Counted from the stretch's first letter, positions 9,535 through 18,228 are shown. The stretch: DNA of 64,000 nucleotides from Saprospiraceae bacterium (GCA_016714085.1 JADJNW010000021.1:29837-93836); one strand, 5' to 3'. A program made the numbers and translations. The notes: generated by a model from the letters alone, not told the origin.

Positions 9535-9948
9535 CTACTCGTTTATAACGGCCTGGGCTTCACTTTCAATCAAAAATTCAGGACTTGCCAAGCCTTCTAC
9601 ACTAATCCAGGTGCTGGCAGGATGCGTTTCCGTACCGAAAAATTCACGTAACACCGCTCCCACTGCCTGCCCTTTGACTTCGTCATAATGGACAATGTAC
9701 AAACGTAACATCACAATATCCTTTAGTGTTCCGCCTGCCTTTTCAATGGCAATTTGAACATTCTCAAACGCTTTTCGGGCCTGAATCTCCATATCAGAAA
9801 TATGCACGATTTGTTTGTTTTCATCCCAAGCAACCTGCCCGGAGATGAACACCAATCTGCCCGGTTTGCTTACGACAACTTGCGAAAAGCCATGTTGCGT
9901 ACTATTGAAAAGCTCTGGCGGATTGATGTATTGCTTTGGCATGTACAA
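9535..9948 (-). CDS. RidA family protein (enamine/imine deaminase)
   Basis: A RidA/YjgF/UK114-type protein of 137 residues. Well-studied members hydrolyse reactive enamine and imine intermediates released by PLP enzymes; other family members differ in function. The family pattern is visible: N-terminal substrate-loop region, FISGQVAWDENK, the helix QARKAFENVQIAIEKAGGTLKDIVMLRLYIV and the C-terminal ASTWISVEGLASPEFLIESEAQAVI. The conserved Arg of the usual active site (VEI-R-like position) is not obvious here, so activity is not assured. The start could also be the second Met (MPKQYINPP). A 22-bp palindrome lies at 9993-10014, just upstream. Confidence 0.88.
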   Translation of the reverse strand: MYMPKQYINPPELFNSTQHGFSQVVVSKPGRLVFISGQVAWDENKQIVHISDMEIQARKAFENVQIAIEKAGGTLKDIVMLRLYIVHYDEVKGQAVGAVLREFFGTETHPASTWISVEGLASPEFLIESEAQAVINE

Positions 9949-9992
9949 TATTATTCAAAGCTTATTGTTTTTATTCAAATTCTGGTCAAAAT

Positions 9993-10014
9993 TTTTAAAC
10001 ATATTTGTTTAAAA
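9993..10014. promoter_or_regulatory. palindrome TTTTAAACA-N4-TGTTTAAAA upstream of ridA-uvrA
   Basis: Two perfect nine-base arms (TTTTAAACA at 9993-10001 and TGTTTAAAA at 10006-10014) are separated by TATT. The site lies 45-66 bases before the ridA start codon, where an operator would overlap the promoter. The rest of the gap up to 10240 holds no recognisable gene. Confidence 0.45.
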
Positions 10015-10240
10015 CAAAAAAGTAAAGGTAGGGTTTTGTCCATTTCCATTGAAAATTGTGCTAAATAAAAGTTAAACCCAAATACAGTCCGCACTATTAC
10101 TTCCCCCTGAATTAAGTGATTTTGTTAAAAATACTAACGTTTACAGGCTTCTGATTGACCAACCTTTCTTCCTGACGCTTTGCGAGACTTGACAAAAAGG
10201 GCAAAAAATTCCGAAATTGCAGTTCGAAATCACCTGAATT

Positions 10241-10471
10241 ATGAAAACAACAAACATTCGATTGCTGATGCTCGTCAGCATTGCATTACTTGCCTGCATG
10301 GCTTTCATCCTTGGCGATCCTGCTGCATGGCTCACTTTAAGTTCGGTTATGGTTATTGCCATCATTTTTCTTGGATATTCCTGGGTTGCGGATACGAACA
10401 ATTCACTCCAATCAACAGAAGTGATAAGGCTTGACAAATCCTATTCCAAAGAACAACATTCGACTTTTTAA
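10241..10471 (+). CDS. small membrane protein
   Basis: A 76-residue protein with two hydrophobic segments (about 7-25, LLMLVSIALLACMAFIL, and 30-48, WLTLSSVMVIAIIFLGYSW) and a polar C-terminus. I do not recognise the family. A frame on the opposite strand overlaps it but has no comparable topology. It precedes the exonuclease III gene by 71 bases in the same direction. No ribosome-binding site is obvious, as is usual in this phylum. Confidence 0.55.
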   Translation: MKTTNIRLLMLVSIALLACMAFILGDPAAWLTLSSVMVIAIIFLGYSWVADTNNSLQSTEVIRLDKSYSKEQHSTF

Positions 10472-10542
10472 CAAATTGCTATCAGGTCGGGCCTTTTCTA
10501 TCAAAAAACTTACCTTTGCTTCAAACGGTAAGCACAACTTCC

Positions 10543-11313
10543 ATGACCAAAAAAATCATTTCCTACAACCTCAACGGCTTGCGTGCGGCACTCAACAAAA
10601 GCTTTGCAGCATGGCTCGAAGCGCATCAATTTGACATCGTGTGCGTGCAAGAAACCAAAGCTCAACGAGATCAAGTAGATCATGCTCCTTTTGAGAAATT
10701 GGGTTATTATGATTACTGGCATTCCGCAGAAAAGAAAGGTTACAGCGGCGTAGCAACCTTCACGAAAGTGAAGCCAGACTTAGTAGTAGAAGGTTGTGGC
10801 ATAGCAAAGTACGATTGCGAAGGGCGTATTCTGCGCACGGATTTTGGCGACTGGACGTTGCTCAATTGCTATTTCCCGTCCGGCACTACCGGCGATATTC
10901 GGCAGGGTTTTAAAATGGAGTTTTTGGACGATTTTTACAATTGGGTAGAAGAGTTGCGCAAAGAGCGTCCGAAGCTAATCATAGTGGGGGATTATAATAT
11001 TGCCCATAATGAAATTGATATCCACAACCCAAAAGGGAATCAAAAAACTTCGGGCTTCCTCCCAGAAGAGCGTGCCTGGATGACTAAGTGGTTTGGCAAT
11101 GGCTTTGTGGATTCGTTTCGTTATTTAAATCCTGATAAAGTAGAATATAGCTGGTGGAGTGTTAGATTCAATGCTCGTGCCAGCAATAAAGGTTGGCGCA
11201 TTGATTATCAGTCCGTTAGTAATAATTTGAAAGACAAATTAATCCAATCCTACCAAATCGGTGATGCGATGCATTCTGATCACTGTCCTGTTTTTTTGGA
11301 AATTGATCTTTAA
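10543..11313 (+). CDS. xth: exodeoxyribonuclease III family (AP endonuclease)
   Basis: A 256-residue member of the ExoIII/APE1 (EEP) family, which cleaves abasic sites and trims 3' blocked ends in base excision repair. Visible signature blocks are ISYNLNGLRAA (N-terminal Asn), IVCVQETKAQ (metal-binding Glu), YSGVATFTK, IVGDYNIAHNEIDIHNPKGN (catalytic Asp and Asn), WRIDYQ and SDHCPVFLEI (catalytic Asp-His). The order and length are typical. I chose the ATG at 10543 because MTKKIISYNLNG matches the usual start; a nine-codon upstream extension is in frame. It is followed after 12 bases by a GNAT gene with a good ribosome-binding site. Confidence 0.95.
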   Translation: MTKKIISYNLNGLRAALNKSFAAWLEAHQFDIVCVQETKAQRDQVDHAPFEKLGYYDYWHSAEKKGYSGVATFTKVKPDLVVEGCGIAKYDCEGRILRTDFGDWTLLNCYFPSGTTGDIRQGFKMEFLDDFYNWVEELRKERPKLIIVGDYNIAHNEIDIHNPKGNQKTSGFLPEERAWMTKWFGNGFVDSFRYLNPDKVEYSWWSVRFNARASNKGWRIDYQSVSNNLKDKLIQSYQIGDAMHSDHCPVFLEIDL

Positions 11314-11325
11314 GGAGGAAGCGAG

Positions 11326-11775
11326 ATGACGGAGCAGGGAAGCCAGACCATTGAAATCAAGAAAAGTAATATTGAAACCGTTGTTGCGCTTTCGCGGCAA
11401 GTTCCTGAATTTATTGACCCGCACGGAGCAGAGGAATATCATCGTCGCCTCACAGGTGTAAGGCATTTGATTCTGGTGGCTTTTGTAGAAAATAAACCTG
11501 TAGGTTTCAAAGTTGGCTATGAACGTGAAGACTATTTCTATTCCTGGATGGGAGGTGTGCTGGCTGGCTTTCGCCAAATGGGTATTGCCAAAGCTTTAGC
11601 TGATGAACAAGAGGCGTGGGCAAAAAAAAGCGGCTACACGACGATTACCTTTAAAACGCGTAATAGTCATAAAGGAATGCTTATCTTCGCTTTGAAGAAC
11701 GGTTTTGACATTATTGGTTTTGAACCTAGTGCGCATACACCATTACATCGCATCCTACTCCGAAAGCAATTGTAA
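11326..11775 (+). CDS. GNAT family N-acetyltransferase
   Basis: A 149-residue GNAT fold protein expected to transfer an acetyl group from acetyl-CoA to an amine; its substrate is unknown. The acetyl-CoA loop is seen in GVLAGFRQMGIAKALADEQEAWAKKSGY (a Q/RxxGIA pattern) and the C-terminal strand in GFDIIGFEP. The ATG at 11326 is preceded by AAGGAGGAAGCGAG, one of the few clear Shine-Dalgarno sequences in the window. It overlaps the frame of the following beta-barrel gene, whose signal peptide begins right after this gene's stop. Confidence 0.85.
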   Translation: MTEQGSQTIEIKKSNIETVVALSRQVPEFIDPHGAEEYHRRLTGVRHLILVAFVENKPVGFKVGYEREDYFYSWMGGVLAGFRQMGIAKALADEQEAWAKKSGYTTITFKTRNSHKGMLIFALKNGFDIIGFEPSAHTPLHRILLRKQL

Positions 11776-12652
11776 ACGCTTTGCCCCAGTACTCGCCTTG
11801 CTATTAAGTGCGCAGTCATTTTTATATGCTCAAAACTCAAAAGTTTCGGTTGATTTGAAAGGTGGACTTACTTTTGCTACGATGGCAGGTCCATCTGAAA
11901 AAGCAGGAAGCACCAGGATTGTTGAAGAATTTTCCTATTTAGTTGGGCTTCATGGCGGTGTAGGCTTACACCTGGAATTGACCAATTATACTGGCTTGCA
12001 AATAGAATTATTATACAATCAAAAAGGTACGCATTACAGCTACAGCGGCCAATCTTACTGGCTTTTCCCAACACTTGCAGGTGAAACCGTATTTAGTTTT
12101 GGCACACGAAAAATGGAGCTTTCGATCCTTAATTCTTATTTAGAATTGCCATTGCTTTATAGCGTACGCGTAGGGCGTGTAGAAATGTCGGCAGGGCTTG
12201 GAATGAGTTTTTTATTAAGATCAAAAGGTAAAGGCGAATTGCTATATAGCGGACTTACCGAAAGCGGCGCATTGGTATTGCCATTCAAAGCAAAGCTTGA
12301 TTTTGATTACCTACATGACCCGATTCGCAGGGTTTCTTATTCTGAAAATTTTTATAGAACGCTGGATGGACAGGTAATAGATATTCCACAGACAATGAGC
12401 GCTTATTATGAAACATCAGGCATTCACACCCGCCGTTTTCATCGATTGGATGCACAATTGGTAGGGGGTATTTCCTTTTTCCTCAGCGAAACCTTATTCC
12501 TCGATTTGCGCATTAATTATGGCGTTGGCGATGTCACCAATAACCGTCAAGACGTGTCACTTACACAGGTTGATCGAAATAGAGTTCCTGTTACCAGAAA
12601 CGATTATGACCAAAATTTTGCGTTTTTGGCTTCCGTAGGGCTTAGATTTTGA
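11705..12652 (+). CDS. outer membrane beta-barrel protein (PorT-like family), start unclear
   Basis: A probable outer-membrane barrel. After a signal-like stretch (KRFAPVLALLLSAQSFLYAQ) come alternating beta strands, GLTFATMAG, an LHLELTNYTGLQIELLYNQKG strand pair, and a terminal strand ending FAFLASVGLRF, where the last residue F is typical of barrel insertion. No ATG begins the signal peptide: the frame runs back to a TTG at 11705 or GTG at 11729 inside the GNAT gene, and the signal peptide begins just after the GNAT stop. A lost ATG or an indel at the junction is possible. Its 3' end overlaps the convergent USP gene by 49 bases. Confidence 0.75.
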   Translation: MTLLVLNLVRIHHYIASYSESNCKRFAPVLALLLSAQSFLYAQNSKVSVDLKGGLTFATMAGPSEKAGSTRIVEEFSYLVGLHGGVGLHLELTNYTGLQIELLYNQKGTHYSYSGQSYWLFPTLAGETVFSFGTRKMELSILNSYLELPLLYSVRVGRVEMSAGLGMSFLLRSKGKGELLYSGLTESGALVLPFKAKLDFDYLHDPIRRVSYSENFYRTLDGQVIDIPQTMSAYYETSGIHTRRFHRLDAQLVGGISFFLSETLFLDLRINYGVGDVTNNRQDVSLTQVDRNRVPVTRNDYDQNFAFLASVGLRF

Positions 12653-13752
12653 CCGCTTTGCGGATTGGAATGCAAGATTAATAAAGGAATTCTTGTTTGT
12701 AAAATCATTTGCTTGGTAAAACTTCGATGGAAAAGGTTTTCCAAAAAGCTCCGCTGTACTGTATTTAAAATAATCAAATCGGCATGATGCGAATGCGCGT
12801 ACTCATTCATTGCCTTTAAGATGCTTTTCGATTCAATATCAGCTAAAGTAAGCTTAATAGTTTGTTTTTGTGTACGTGGGAGCTGCTCGTATCGCCCATT
12901 TCTAAGCAAATATTCCTCCGATGATTTTTTTTCGACATGAACCAAATGTACCGAATCAGACGGTATTTGCATTGCATCTACTACTTGTTTAATAAGTATT
13001 TTGTCGTTGGTCTCTCTGTCACTTGCATATACAACCGTTTTAAAGCTCTTAAATCGAGCATTTCCGGGAATTAACAATACAGGACAATGCGCATATTGTG
13101 CAACATGAGAAGAGACACTGCCAAATAACTGTTCGAGCCAATCGCCATCGCCCGTTGTGCCCATCACTATCAAGTCAAAATCCTTGGAAAATGCTGTGAT
13201 TTCATCTGCTGGGAAGCCAATGCGCAAGTCCTTTTTAATACTTTTGTAATTAAAAAGACCCTTATCATTATTGGCAGGTGAGCTATTTTCACCTAAGAAA
13301 GTATCCAGTCGCTTTTGAGCATTGGTTGCTGTTTCACTTTTCTCTCCGCCAGCCAAAGGATTATCAGGATCAAAATAAGGATGATAAACATGGAGCAGTG
13401 TTATCTCACACTCTAAATGCCCCGCCAAGTATAGAGCAAATCGGAAAGCATTGTTTGCTACACTGGAAAAATCGATTGGCACTAATATTTTTTTGATTTT
13501 AGGAAGCTTGTCCATTGAATACTTCAAAACCAGCACCAACTCTTCTACCTCGGGTACTACTCCTTCGCTTACTATTTCCCCATCGATTAACAATGCAGGT
13601 GTCGATAGGATTTGATACTGGATAATATCTTCCACTCGTTCGATTTCTTCGATCGAAGCTTCCATTTCTAAAGAGTGAAGCGCCATCAGCAAATTTGCTT
13701 TTAGCGCTCTGCTCTTTTTACAGCCTATCCCCAATATCTGTATATGAAGCAT
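12604..13752 (-). CDS. thioredoxin-like domain fused to two universal stress protein domains
   Basis: A 382-residue protein with three parts: an N-terminal small thioredoxin-like domain (about 1-78; IQILGIGCKKS and the cis-Pro-like ILSTPALLIDGEIV) and two UspA domains (about 85-240 and 245-370). The first Usp domain shows ILVPIDFSSVANNAFRFA and the nucleotide-loop-like VMGTTGDGDWLEQLFGSVSSHV. The thioredoxin part keeps one Cys (GCKKS) where redox-active relatives have CxxC, so it is probably structural or uses a single thiol. I use the ATG at 13752 because the IQILG motif begins there. It follows the CBS gene by 10 bases and shares its promoter with paired FNR-like boxes, which suggests induction by low oxygen or energy stress. 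Confidence 0.85.
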   Translation of the reverse strand: MLHIQILGIGCKKSRALKANLLMALHSLEMEASIEEIERVEDIIQYQILSTPALLIDGEIVSEGVVPEVEELVLVLKYSMDKLPKIKKILVPIDFSSVANNAFRFALYLAGHLECEITLLHVYHPYFDPDNPLAGGEKSETATNAQKRLDTFLGENSSPANNDKGLFNYKSIKKDLRIGFPADEITAFSKDFDLIVMGTTGDGDWLEQLFGSVSSHVAQYAHCPVLLIPGNARFKSFKTVVYASDRETNDKILIKQVVDAMQIPSDSVHLVHVEKKSSEEYLLRNGRYEQLPRTQKQTIKLTLADIESKSILKAMNEYAHSHHADLIILNTVQRSFLENLFHRSFTKQMILQTRIPLLILHSNPQSGQNLSPTEAKNAKFWS

Positions 13753-13762
13753 GAGGAGCGGT

Positions 13763-14218
13763 TTAGGATTTTTGACTATCAATCACTTGATCAGCCGTCA
13801 CACTTTCCCCTGCAATGGCTTTGATAATGTCGAATGTAGTTAGAATACCCACCAATTCATTGTTATCCACAACAGGAATAGCATGAAAACGATTCACTAA
13901 AAAGATTTCCAAGGCTACACTAATCCGATCGTTAGGCGTAAGCTTGGCCAAGCCTTTGGTCATAATTTCCTCGGCGGTGTAAGCTCTCAGGCGTGCCTCA
14001 TCTACAAAGCGATCTTCTTCGTTTTTGTTGAACCCTCTCATAAAATACAAGAAGTCCGTTTTGCTAATCAAGCCAATAATTTCTTTGTAACGTACCACGG
14101 GAATGTGGTGAATCGGATTTTTTTCAAAAATCTCTTTCACATCTTTCAACTTATCAGCGGGAGCTACCGTGATTAATTTCGTGGTCATAATTGTTTTAAC
14201 AGGTGCAAGGATGTTCAT
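13763..14218 (-). CDS. CBS domain pair protein
   Basis: A 151-residue protein made of two CBS motifs (about 6-60 and 75-140), a module that binds adenosine nucleotides and senses energy state. Typical features are VKTIMTTKLITVAPADKL, NPIHHIPVVRYKEIIGLISKTD, EEIMTKGLAKLTPNDRISVAL and FHAIPVVDNNELVGILTTFDII. The ATG at 14218 (MNILAPVKTIM) is preferred over one 13 codons upstream. It is first in an operon with the Usp fusion. Two TGAT-N4-ATCA boxes and a -7-like element lie 37-102 bases upstream. Confidence 0.93.
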   Translation of the reverse strand: MNILAPVKTIMTTKLITVAPADKLKDVKEIFEKNPIHHIPVVRYKEIIGLISKTDFLYFMRGFNKNEEDRFVDEARLRAYTAEEIMTKGLAKLTPNDRISVALEIFLVNRFHAIPVVDNNELVGILTTFDIIKAIAGESVTADQVIDSQKS

Positions 14219-14254
14219 AATCACTTTTTTAGAATGAGAGAATAGTATTTTCCA

Positions 14255-14320
14255 CAAAAGTCAAAAAAAAACGCCACACTGGAAGATGATATCCATCAGC
14301 CAGATTTATGATTTTCATCA
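14255..14320 (-). promoter_or_regulatory. paired FNR/CRP-like boxes of the CBS-USP operon
   Basis: TGAT-ATCC-ATCA at 14287-14298 and TGAT-TTTC-ATCA at 14309-14320 are perfect palindromic boxes separated by exactly 10 bases. On the minus strand GACTTTTG (14262-14255), one base off TAnnTTTG, lies 30.5 bases from the centre of the near box. This matches a class II activator promoter. Confidence 0.7.
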
Positions 14321-14653
14321 ATTTATGCCAAGTGGCATAGGTACTTAATTTAAATTTAATCCCTCTTTTACCCTTGATTAATAATTTTCAAATTCCTTTG
14401 TAATCAGCAAAATAAAGATCATGAACGCTTCTTATCTAATCGCCTTTTCAATATCTCTGTGTAATGTTTTGGAAGTGGTTGCTCGATCAGTTGCGCAGTT
14501 CTACTGCTCGTTGGAAAGTCATTGGACAACAAGCAATACACCGTAAAAGTGTTGCTCGCAAAATAATAAATGGAAGATTATTTATGAGTTGACCTGCTTT
14601 TTTCTTGTCGGCAATTTGTATAGCAGAGTAAGGCTTTCGGGTCTTGCTCTTTT
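14321..14653. other. gene gap with palindrome and possible hydrolase remnant
   Basis: At 14324-14339 TATGCCA-AG-TGGCATA forms a further palindrome next to the FNR-like boxes. On the minus strand about 47 codons from roughly 14566 to 14423 stay open and include LSNDFPTSSRTAQLIEQPLPKHY, which faintly resembles the end of a serine hydrolase. There is no start and I see no homologous upstream part. It may be a gene remnant. The rest shows nothing I can name. Confidence 0.3.
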
Positions 14654-15775
14654 TTATGCCTCTGTTTCTTGAAGCGTTTTTTGTTTTTTACGTTCTTTTA
14701 AAATGGTATTAATCCAATTGGGAATCACAATCGCGCCAGCGAGTAAATAAGAATAATAAGTCAGCAAACGCCAGAAGGTAGAAATGACGGTGGAAATGGT
14801 CGGATTCGTGATATAATCTTTTAAAAATCCGCCAAAAATGAGTTCGATCACACCTGCACCGCCTGGCGTCGGACTGAAAAGAAAAATGAGGAACATGGTC
14901 TCCAGGCGGGCGTACAATTCAAATTGAGTCCCAAAGTCCAATGGAATCGTATTTACAAAAGCAATAATACAACTACTCAAAATAAAAAAGCGCAACATCC
15001 AAATGATAAAAGTAGATGCCCCAGCCTTAAAGTGAAAGCGAAAGCCTTCTGAACGAAGCTCTTTTGAAGCAGTAATCATGTCATTGCCCAATTTAATAGC
15101 TCCGCGATGGTAACGCCGCAAGAGCGGGAAGCGCGTAAAAAAGGCCAGAATACGCTTGAGTTGATTCGGGTTGATAAAAATCCCGTACAAAAAGAGCAGT
15201 GTGTAAGAAGTCATAATCACGTAAGCAATCACAAAATAAAATGCCCAACCACCCGCATCGCCAATATTCGCAGCATCTGGACGCAGAATTGTACTACCAA
15301 ATAACGCATATAGAATCGGAATCGTAATAATAAAAAATAAGCCGTCGAGGGCAATCGTATAAAGCACAATCATTGTTGTCTTGGCAACTGGAAGTTTCTC
15401 TTGAGCGAGAATGAAAAAGGCCACCGTGGAACCCCCCACCGCCGAAGGCGATACAGCGGAAGCAAATTCCCAAATAGCGATCAATTCAATACATTTCCAC
15501 CAGCTAAACGCTTTCTTAGAAAGGATCCGCAAGCGCGCCGAGTAAGCCAAATGCCAGGAAATAAAAGCCAAAGTGGCAATGCCCATCCAAATAAAGGTGT
15601 GTTGTGTCCATTGAATATTGGCAAATTCTTTGGGGTCAAATTGACGCCAGAGTAAGTACATTACCGCGCTAATGCCTATTAATACAGGAAAAACGACACG
15701 TGAGGTGCGAATGGATTTTAGTATCTTCTGCTGTTCTTCGCTAAAATTGTCCAAATGGCCGGGTTTTCGTGACAT
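14654..15775 (-). CDS. flippase-like integral membrane protein (LPG synthase TM / UPF0104)
   Basis: A 373-residue polytopic membrane protein of the lysylphosphatidylglycerol-synthase transmembrane family (UPF0104), about eight to nine hydrophobic helices. Hallmarks seen are WKCIELIAIWEFASAVSPSAVGGSTVAFFIL, where SPSAVGG is the family motif, and FLFSPTPGGAGVIELIFGGF near the C-terminus. Members lacking the soluble synthase domain are thought to move lipids or lipid-linked sugars across the inner membrane. The first ATG gives MSRKPGHLDNFSEEQQKIL. It stands alone, with a 275-base gap upstream that holds nothing clear. Confidence 0.85.
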   Translation of the reverse strand: MSRKPGHLDNFSEEQQKILKSIRTSRVVFPVLIGISAVMYLLWRQFDPKEFANIQWTQHTFIWMGIATLAFISWHLAYSARLRILSKKAFSWWKCIELIAIWEFASAVSPSAVGGSTVAFFILAQEKLPVAKTTMIVLYTIALDGLFFIITIPILYALFGSTILRPDAANIGDAGGWAFYFVIAYVIMTSYTLLFLYGIFINPNQLKRILAFFTRFPLLRRYHRGAIKLGNDMITASKELRSEGFRFHFKAGASTFIIWMLRFFILSSCIIAFVNTIPLDFGTQFELYARLETMFLIFLFSPTPGGAGVIELIFGGFLKDYITNPTISTVISTFWRLLTYYSYLLAGAIVIPNWINTILKERKKQKTLQETEA

Positions 15776-16050
15776 GTATTTCCTTGCTGTTCAAAATCTT
15801 TATATAATAAGGTTTCATTGCAACAAAAATAACCAAACGAAGTTTGGATGCGCATTGAACTATTAAAAAATCATCTTCTGATCGCAACCTTTCGACTATT
15901 CATCCTTTCTTGAATAAATAGATTTTATAAAAAACCCAAAGTTAATATAAATTTAATAGTGACTTTTTAGAATCTTATTCGTCAAAACAAAGGTATTATG
16001 CTGATATATTTTATTACATTGCATTTACTAACCTAAAATCAACTTTAACT

Positions 16051-16305
16051 ATGGAAGGTCTTATTTATTACCTTATTGTCGGCGCGGTAGCCGGATGGTT
16101 GGCTGGCCAGATCATGAAAGGTTCAGGCTTTGGTATTATTGGCAATATCATTATCGGTATCGTTGGCGGCTTTCTCGGCGGCTGGTTACTGGGTGATGTC
16201 CTGGGTGTTTCAATAGGCACTGGCAACGGTATTATCAACTACATCATCACTGCCGTGATTGGAGCGGTCGTACTCTTGTTTGTTGCACGTTTGTTCCGAA
16301 GGTAA
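16051..16305 (+). CDS. GlsB/YeaQ/YmgE family stress membrane protein
   Basis: An 84-residue, very glycine-rich protein with three hydrophobic segments and the family pattern VGAVAGWLAGQIMKGSGFGIIGNIIIGIVGGFLGGWL. Relatives are small envelope proteins induced by stress in many bacteria; their mechanism is not established. Length and topology are typical. The stop codon TAA is directly followed by the ATG of the VWA gene at 16306, so the two are probably translated from one message. Confidence 0.92.
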   Translation: MEGLIYYLIVGAVAGWLAGQIMKGSGFGIIGNIIIGIVGGFLGGWLLGDVLGVSIGTGNGIINYIITAVIGAVVLLFVARLFRR

Positions 16306-17441
16306 ATGAGTACTGAAAAACTGACGAGATGGCGTCTCATTCTGGGGCGCCAGGCTGATCCTACAGCAGTTATTCCACTCGACAAAAACCAATCCGGCAT
16401 AGATAATGCCTTGGATTTGTTGTATAATGAAGATCGCAAGGGCGGTTTAGGCAATTCTTCGCCCCGCATCAATCGCTGGTTGCGCGATATTCGTGCGTAT
16501 TTTCCTAAACCGGTAGTTCAGTTATTGCAAAAGGACGCTTTAGAACGATTGGGTTTAAAACGAATGCTCCTCGAACCCGAACTTTTAGAAACCATCACAC
16601 CCGATATACACCTTGCCAGTGTATTGTTGTCCCTTAATAAAACTTTGCCAGAACAAGCACGTGAAGCTGCAAGACAACTCGTACGCGCTGTTGTACAAGA
16701 ATTGGAAAAAAGCTTCGCTTGCCTATGCAACAGGCAATTCAAGGAAGCATACACAGAGCTATCCGTAACTATCGTCCCAAATTCAATGAAATCAACTGGC
16801 ATCAAACCATCCGTAAAAACCTAAAGCATTATCAGCCAGATTATCAAACAATTATCCCTGAACGCTTGGTTGGATTTGGTAGAAAAGGCACTCAGCTTCG
16901 ACAAGTGATTTTGTGCATTGACCAGAGTGGCTCGATGAGCACTTCTGTCATTTACGCGGCTGTGCTTGGATCGATTATGGCTTCCTTGAGAAGTGTAAAA
17001 ACCAATATGGTCGTTTTTGATACGAATATAGTGGATCTGACCGAAATGCTAAATGACCCTGTGGACTTGCTATTCGCCGCACAGCTCGGCGGTGGCACGG
17101 ATATTGCCAAAGCCCTCGATTACTCTAAATCGCTTATCCAACGACCAAATGATACCATTTTCGTACTCATCAGCGATTTGTATGAAGGCGGTAGCGAAAG
17201 CGAAATGATTAAAAAAGTTGCTGCGATCAAAACTGCTGGTGTTCAATTTGTTACGCTATTAGCACTCAACGACGAAGGCACTCCTTCTTATAGCAAAAGC
17301 GCTGCCGCGCAATTGGCTGCTCTTGATATTCCTGCATTTGCTTGCACACCAATGCTCTTTCCTGACCTCATGGCCGCGGCCATCAATAAAAACGATCTCC
17401 GGGAATGGTCGGAACGGAACAATATTTCGGTGAAAAATTGA
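16306..17441 (+). CDS. VWA domain protein (CoxE-like), one-base frameshift
   Basis: About 378 residues when restored. The N-terminal half is helical (RWRLILGRQ, NRWLRDIRAYFP); the C-terminal half is a von Willebrand A domain with a complete MIDAS: DQSGSMS, the Thr of GGGTD and the Asp of LISDLYEGG. VWA proteins of this type often work beside AAA ATPases in metal insertion or complex remodelling, but no MoxR gene is adjacent here. The frame breaks at an A6 run (16706-16711); one more A restores ELEKKLRLPMQQAIQGSI. It starts right at the stop of the GlsB-like gene, suggesting a joint stress role. Confidence 0.85.
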
Positions 17442-17469
17442 TTATTTTTGCAGTCTTTTATTTTTTTAT

Positions 17470-17541
17470 AAAAAGGCTACAAGCCGCAAGCCACAAGAAG
17501 CAGGGAATCTTGTCGCTTGTTTCTTGTCGCTTGCCGCTAAA
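17470..17541. repeat. palindromic spacer with CAAG/CTTG words
   Basis: The gap before tsaB holds reiterated words: ACAAGCCGCAAGCCACAAG on the left and CTTGTCGCTTG and CTTGTCGCTTGCCGC on the right. The arms are inverse complements with small mismatches, so the RNA can form a hairpin shortly before the tsaB start codon. Confidence 0.55.
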
Positions 17542-18228
17542 ATGCCACTTATCTTACAAATCGAAACCGCTACCGACGTTTGCTCCATTTGCATTAGCCA
17601 GAATGAAGAATTGATTGCATTACAGGAAATTACGCAATTTTCTGATCATGCTTCCAAAATTACCTTGCTCATCGAAGCCTGTTTGCAACAAGCCAATTTA
17701 ACTTTAAAAGATTTGGATGCCGTCGCTGTGAGCCAAGGGCCAGGCTCTTACACTGCCCTCCGTATCGGCGTTTCCACTGCTAAAGGTATTTGTTATGCAT
17801 TGAATAAACCCTTGATTGCGGTGGACACCTTGCAAGCACTGGCTTTGGCTACTTTTCAAACCGAACAAAAAGATGCCCTCTACTGTCCGATGATCGATGC
17901 GCGTCGTATGGAAGTATATTGTGCTATTTTTGATCAAGATAGTCAATTGATTAAGGAAGCTACAGCTTTGAAAATTGAAGAAACTACTTTTGATAATTAT
18001 TTTACAAAAGGTCAAAACATCGTCTTTTCCGGCAACGGCGCAGAGAAGTGTAAGGCTATTCTGACTTCCGAGTTTGCGCATTTCAGTCCCATCGTTTGCT
18101 CTGCAAAACACTTGATTCCACTTGCTTTTCAAGCTTTTCAAAATGAACACTTTGCTGACCTCGCCTACTTTGAACCATTTTATTTGAAACCGCCAAATAT
18201 TACAACTCCCAAGAAAAATATATGGTAG
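17542..18228 (+). CDS. tsaB: tRNA threonylcarbamoyladenosine biosynthesis protein TsaB
   Basis: A 228-residue TsaB, the partner that activates TsaD in adding threonylcarbamoyl to A37 of ANN-decoding tRNAs. Family marks are the ASKHA start ILQIETATDVCSICIS, VAVSQGPGSYTALRIGVSTAKGICYALNKPLIAVDTL, and ARRMEVYCAIF. The ATG at 17542 (MPLILQIET) is the natural start. A palindromic CAAG/CTTG spacer precedes it. It ends convergently with the RND exporter, only 29 bases away. Confidence 0.95.
   Translation: MPLILQIETATDVCSICISQNEELIALQEITQFSDHASKITLLIEACLQQANLTLKDLDAVAVSQGPGSYTALRIGVSTAKGICYALNKPLIAVDTLQALALATFQTEQKDALYCPMIDARRMEVYCAIFDQDSQLIKEATALKIEETTFDNYFTKGQNIVFSGNGAEKCKAILTSEFAHFSPIVCSAKHLIPLAFQAFQNEHFADLAYFEPFYLKPPNITTPKKNIW

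Noticed and set aside
14423..14566. Complete gene in the 14.3-14.65 kb gap
   Set aside because: Only about 47 open codons with a faint hydrolase-like pattern and no start; kept as a possible remnant only.
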